This document shows positions 61,639 to 64,000 of a stretch of DNA of 64,000 nucleotides, piece by piece (position 1 is the first letter of the stretch; every line of letters begins with the position of its first letter). The notes below the pieces were generated by a model. That model did not search any database. It was not told the origin of the DNA and was given only the letters and a program-made list of their open reading frames with translations. Origin of the DNA: Oceanobacillus iheyensis HTE831 (lineage in GTDB: Bacteria > Bacillota > Bacilli > Bacillales > Amphibacillaceae); assembly GCF_000011245.1 (NCBI RefSeq), contig NC_004193.1, positions 2,210,501 through 2,274,500 on the forward strand, given 5' to 3'. Made by a program: the position numbers and the translations under genes.

Positions 61639-64000
61639 TTACATGTCATCCGCCTGGGTTTTAGAAATTAGTATTTCTCTAGGTTTACTACCGTTTTGAC
61701 CAGATATTATTCCTCGACTTTCTAAAGAGTCTATTAATCTAGCAGCCCGGTTATACCCAATTTTAAAGTGTCTTTGCAGTAGTGACGTACTCGCACCATT
61801 CTGAGCAATTACAAATGATATCGCTTCTTGTAGAAGCTCATCTTCCTCTTCATCAACAGTAATTTGTTCTAATAGCTCTTCTTGTTCAAATAAATAATTC
61901 GGCTCAGCAATTGATCTTGCGTACGTCGCAACTCTTTCAATTTCGTCATCGGACACAAATGGTCCTTGTAATCGAACACTTTTCCCAGCACCATTTTCAA
62001 CAAATAACATATCACCTTTACCGAGAAGCTTTTCTGCACCGCTAGAATCTATGATTGTTCTAGAATCCACTTGTGAGGATACACTAAAAGCAATTCTTGT
62101 TGGGATGTTTGCTTTGATTAAACCAGTAATTACATCAACAGAAGGACGCTGTGTAGCTAACAGTAAATGAATTCCACAAGCTCGTGCTTTTTGCGCAATC
62201 CGACTAATGGCATCTTCGACATCTTGTGGAGACATCATCATTAAATCAGCAAGCTCGTCAATTACAATAACGATGAATGGCATCTTCTTATCAATTCTGC
62301 CTTGCTTAATCATTTTCTGATTATATCTCTCAATGTCCCGAACACCTTCCTCAACAAAACGTTCATACCGGTCTTCCATTTCATTAACAGCCCACTTTAA
62401 GCTTTGCGTTGCTGCTTTGACATCTGTAATTACCGGGGATACTAGATGCGGGATACCGTTATAGGGGGCAAGCTCCACCATTTTAGGATCAATAAGCAGA
62501 AACTTCACATCTTCATGACTTGCTTTATAGATTAAGCTGATTAATATAGTATTTATACACACACTTTTTCCTGATCCAGTAGCCCCAGCGATGAGGCCAT
62601 GGGGCATTTTTTGTATATTCGTCACTTTTGGATTTCCTTCAATTGTCAAACCAAGTGCTATACTAAGTGGTGATCTGCTCTCTTTAAATGATGTACTTTC
62701 AAAAATTGATTGCAAACCGACCATCTCAGCATGACGGTTTGGTATTTCAATTCCTACTGTGTTTTTCCCCGGTATTGGTGCTTCTATACGAATATCTTGT
62801 GCTGACATATTTAATTTTAAGTCGTCCGCTAAATTCTTTATTTTACTTACCTTAACCCCCATTTCAGGTTGTACCTCAAAACGGGTTACAGAAGGACCTT
62901 GCGTTGCATGAACTACTTTTGCCTTCACCTGGAAATGCTTTAATGTTTTTTCCAACAGTTCCCGTTGTTCGTTCAACCAAACACTATCATCTTCCGTACG
63001 ACGGATGGGGTCATCCAATAGGTGGTATGGAATCGATAGGTTAGCTTTCGTATTTTCTGCGGGTGTTTCTTCTTTCACTACATTTTTTTGCCCATTCTCT
63101 AAATTCAATTTTTGTTGCGCTTGCTGTAATGCAGCTTCTCGCTTGCGTTCAGATTCCATTAATCGAGAGTGTGTCTGTTCCCTTTTTTTCTGTTCATGCA
63201 TATTTTTTTTATCTCTTGGAGTCATCATTACATTGAATGGTGTAGCATTCTTCTGAGCAGAGTGCTTTCTATATGCCTGATTACTCTGATTATCATCCAC
63301 CGGGTTGATTTTTTTATCATTTGTTGGTTTTTCTTCTTCTTGTGTAACAACTGGTTCCGCTGGTTCCGTCGTAGAAGCAGCTTCATTATTTGCAAAACTC
63401 TCAGTTTCTGGTGGCTTAGAATCTAACGTAGCTAGACTATTATCTTCTGCCTTTTTTTCTATCGATGAAGTTTGCTGATCCTCTTCCTTCTCTTGTACTA
63501 ACAAATGATTCCCGACTTTATTTTTGTTACTATCTTCAACAACTTCGGTATCTTCATGAAGATGATTTTCTTTTTTACGTTGGAAAGCTGGTATATCATC
63601 AATCGATGTAGAATATCTTTTTTGATATCCATAGATTGGTGATGGTACGTCTGTTGGTTGGAAAGGAATATCTGGATTTTTCTTGTATACCTTTCTACCA
63701 TTATTATCCGTCGTCTGTGTATATTCATCATTTGATCTTATAAATTGGTTTTCTTTATAGTTACTGGTAGATTTTCTATAAGTATATGTTTGATCTTGAT
63801 CTGGAACTTGATTTTGTTCTGAAACTTGAACTTGATTTTGTTCTTGCTTTGTTTCTTCTTGTTCCCTTCTTAAACTGCGTTGGGAATGTCGTTTTTTATA
63901 AGCAGGTTCATATGTCTGGTGATTCGTTTGATTTTTTTCCGTCTCATCGGGAATTACAGGAAATTTAAATGAAGATCGAGACGGGTACTGATAAGTCATT
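61639..64000 (-). CDS. sftA: DNA translocase SftA (FtsK/SpoIIIE family), truncated by window
   Basis: Soluble DNA pump that clears chromosome from the closing septum. 787 codons visible; the N-terminus is probably beyond the window, because B. subtilis SftA is about 950 aa and the methionine at the window edge has no visible ribosome-binding site. Order seen: long Gln/Glu/Lys-rich linker, beta domain, alpha/RecA motor with Walker A GATGSGKSVC (about 470 from the edge) and Walker B VIVIDELADLM (about 575), then the C-terminal gamma winged helix (LLQRHFKIGYNRAARLIDSLESRGII). No membrane segments in the visible part, which distinguishes it from SpoIIIE. Confidence 0.93.
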   Translation of the reverse strand, partial: MTYQYPSRSSFKFPVIPDETEKNQTNHQTYEPAYKKRHSQRSLRREQEETKQEQNQVQVSEQNQVPDQDQTYTYRKSTSNYKENQFIRSNDEYTQTTDNNGRKVYKKNPDIPFQPTDVPSPIYGYQKRYSTSIDDIPAFQRKKENHLHEDTEVVEDSNKNKVGNHLLVQEKEEDQQTSSIEKKAEDNSLATLDSKPPETESFANNEAASTTEPAEPVVTQEEEKPTNDKKINPVDDNQSNQAYRKHSAQKNATPFNVMMTPRDKKNMHEQKKREQTHSRLMESERKREAALQQAQQKLNLENGQKNVVKEETPAENTKANLSIPYHLLDDPIRRTEDDSVWLNEQRELLEKTLKHFQVKAKVVHATQGPSVTRFEVQPEMGVKVSKIKNLADDLKLNMSAQDIRIEAPIPGKNTVGIEIPNRHAEMVGLQSIFESTSFKESRSPLSIALGLTIEGNPKVTNIQKMPHGLIAGATGSGKSVCINTILISLIYKASHEDVKFLLIDPKMVELAPYNGIPHLVSPVITDVKAATQSLKWAVNEMEDRYERFVEEGVRDIERYNQKMIKQGRIDKKMPFIVIVIDELADLMMMSPQDVEDAISRIAQKARACGIHLLLATQRPSVDVITGLIKANIPTRIAFSVSSQVDSRTIIDSSGAEKLLGKGDMLFVENGAGKSVRLQGPFVSDDEIERVATYARSIAEPNYLFEQEELLEQITVDEEEDELLQEAISFVIAQNGASTSLLQRHFKIGYNRAARLIDSLESRGIISGQNGSKPREILISKTQADDM

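Overview
The window reads as core chromosome of a low-GC, endospore-forming member of the Bacillaceae. Gene content and order strongly suggest Oceanobacillus, very close to O. iheyensis. The blocks dnaE-ytrHI-nrnA-ytpI-ytoI, ytxK-ackA-tpx-ytfJI-ppnK-sasp-thiI-nifZ-ezrA-refZ-ytsP-dgcP-rpsD, tyrS-pbp-acuABC-motSP-ccpA-aroA and ytxGH-murC-sftA follow the Bacillus subtilis order. Species identity is inferred from remembered gene content, not from a database search.

Layout. 0-5.4 kb: FadR-type GntR regulator, NADP-malic enzyme with a palindromic operator in its promoter, and dnaE, all on the minus strand. 5.5-11.7 kb: sporulation pair ytrHI, a small unknown gene, nanoRNase/pAp phosphatase nrnA, ytpI, the multidomain sensor ytoI, a small membrane protein, an orphan PilM-like protein and ytkL. 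11.9-20.7 kb: an Xaa-Pro dipeptidase, ald, a small unannotated gene, a Usp protein, ytxK-ackA, tpx, ytfIJ, NAD kinase and a SASP gene behind a SigG-type promoter. 20.8-26.4 kb: thiI-nifZ for tRNA thiolation, ezrA, refZ and ytsP. 26.6-31.1 kb: an M24-fold protein lacking metal ligands, dgcP and rpsD with its leader.

31.3-43.2 kb is the accessory part. It has two unknown membrane proteins, galM, a preQ1-riboswitch operon (queF plus a queuosine-precursor transporter), and a D-galactonate catabolic cluster (divergent SDR; iclR-kdgK-kdgA-dgoD-permease) with a double palindromic operator. It ends with a cre-controlled acyl-CoA ligase. 43.4-44.04 kb is a repeat element with palindromic ends enclosing eight 56-bp tandem units. 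44.3-64 kb returns to core genes: T-box-controlled tyrS, a class A PBP with an FN3 domain and acidic tail, acuABC, the motPS stator pair, ccpA, chorismate-mutase/DAHP synthase, a long FtsA-like protein, SigB-type ytxGH, murC and the truncated sftA.

Regulation is unusually readable here. It includes a FadR-type operator, a preQ1-I riboswitch with its terminator, a T-box with a UAC specifier, an S4 leader, SigG and SigB promoters, a near-consensus cre site and many intrinsic terminators. Four long hairpin repeats of one dispersed family also lie between genes. I see no prophage, transposase, CRISPR array, rRNA or tRNA. No obviously new defence or mobile system is present. The best candidates for something undescribed are the nested tandem-repeat element, the FtsA-like protein with repeated C-terminal modules, and the degenerate M24 protein.
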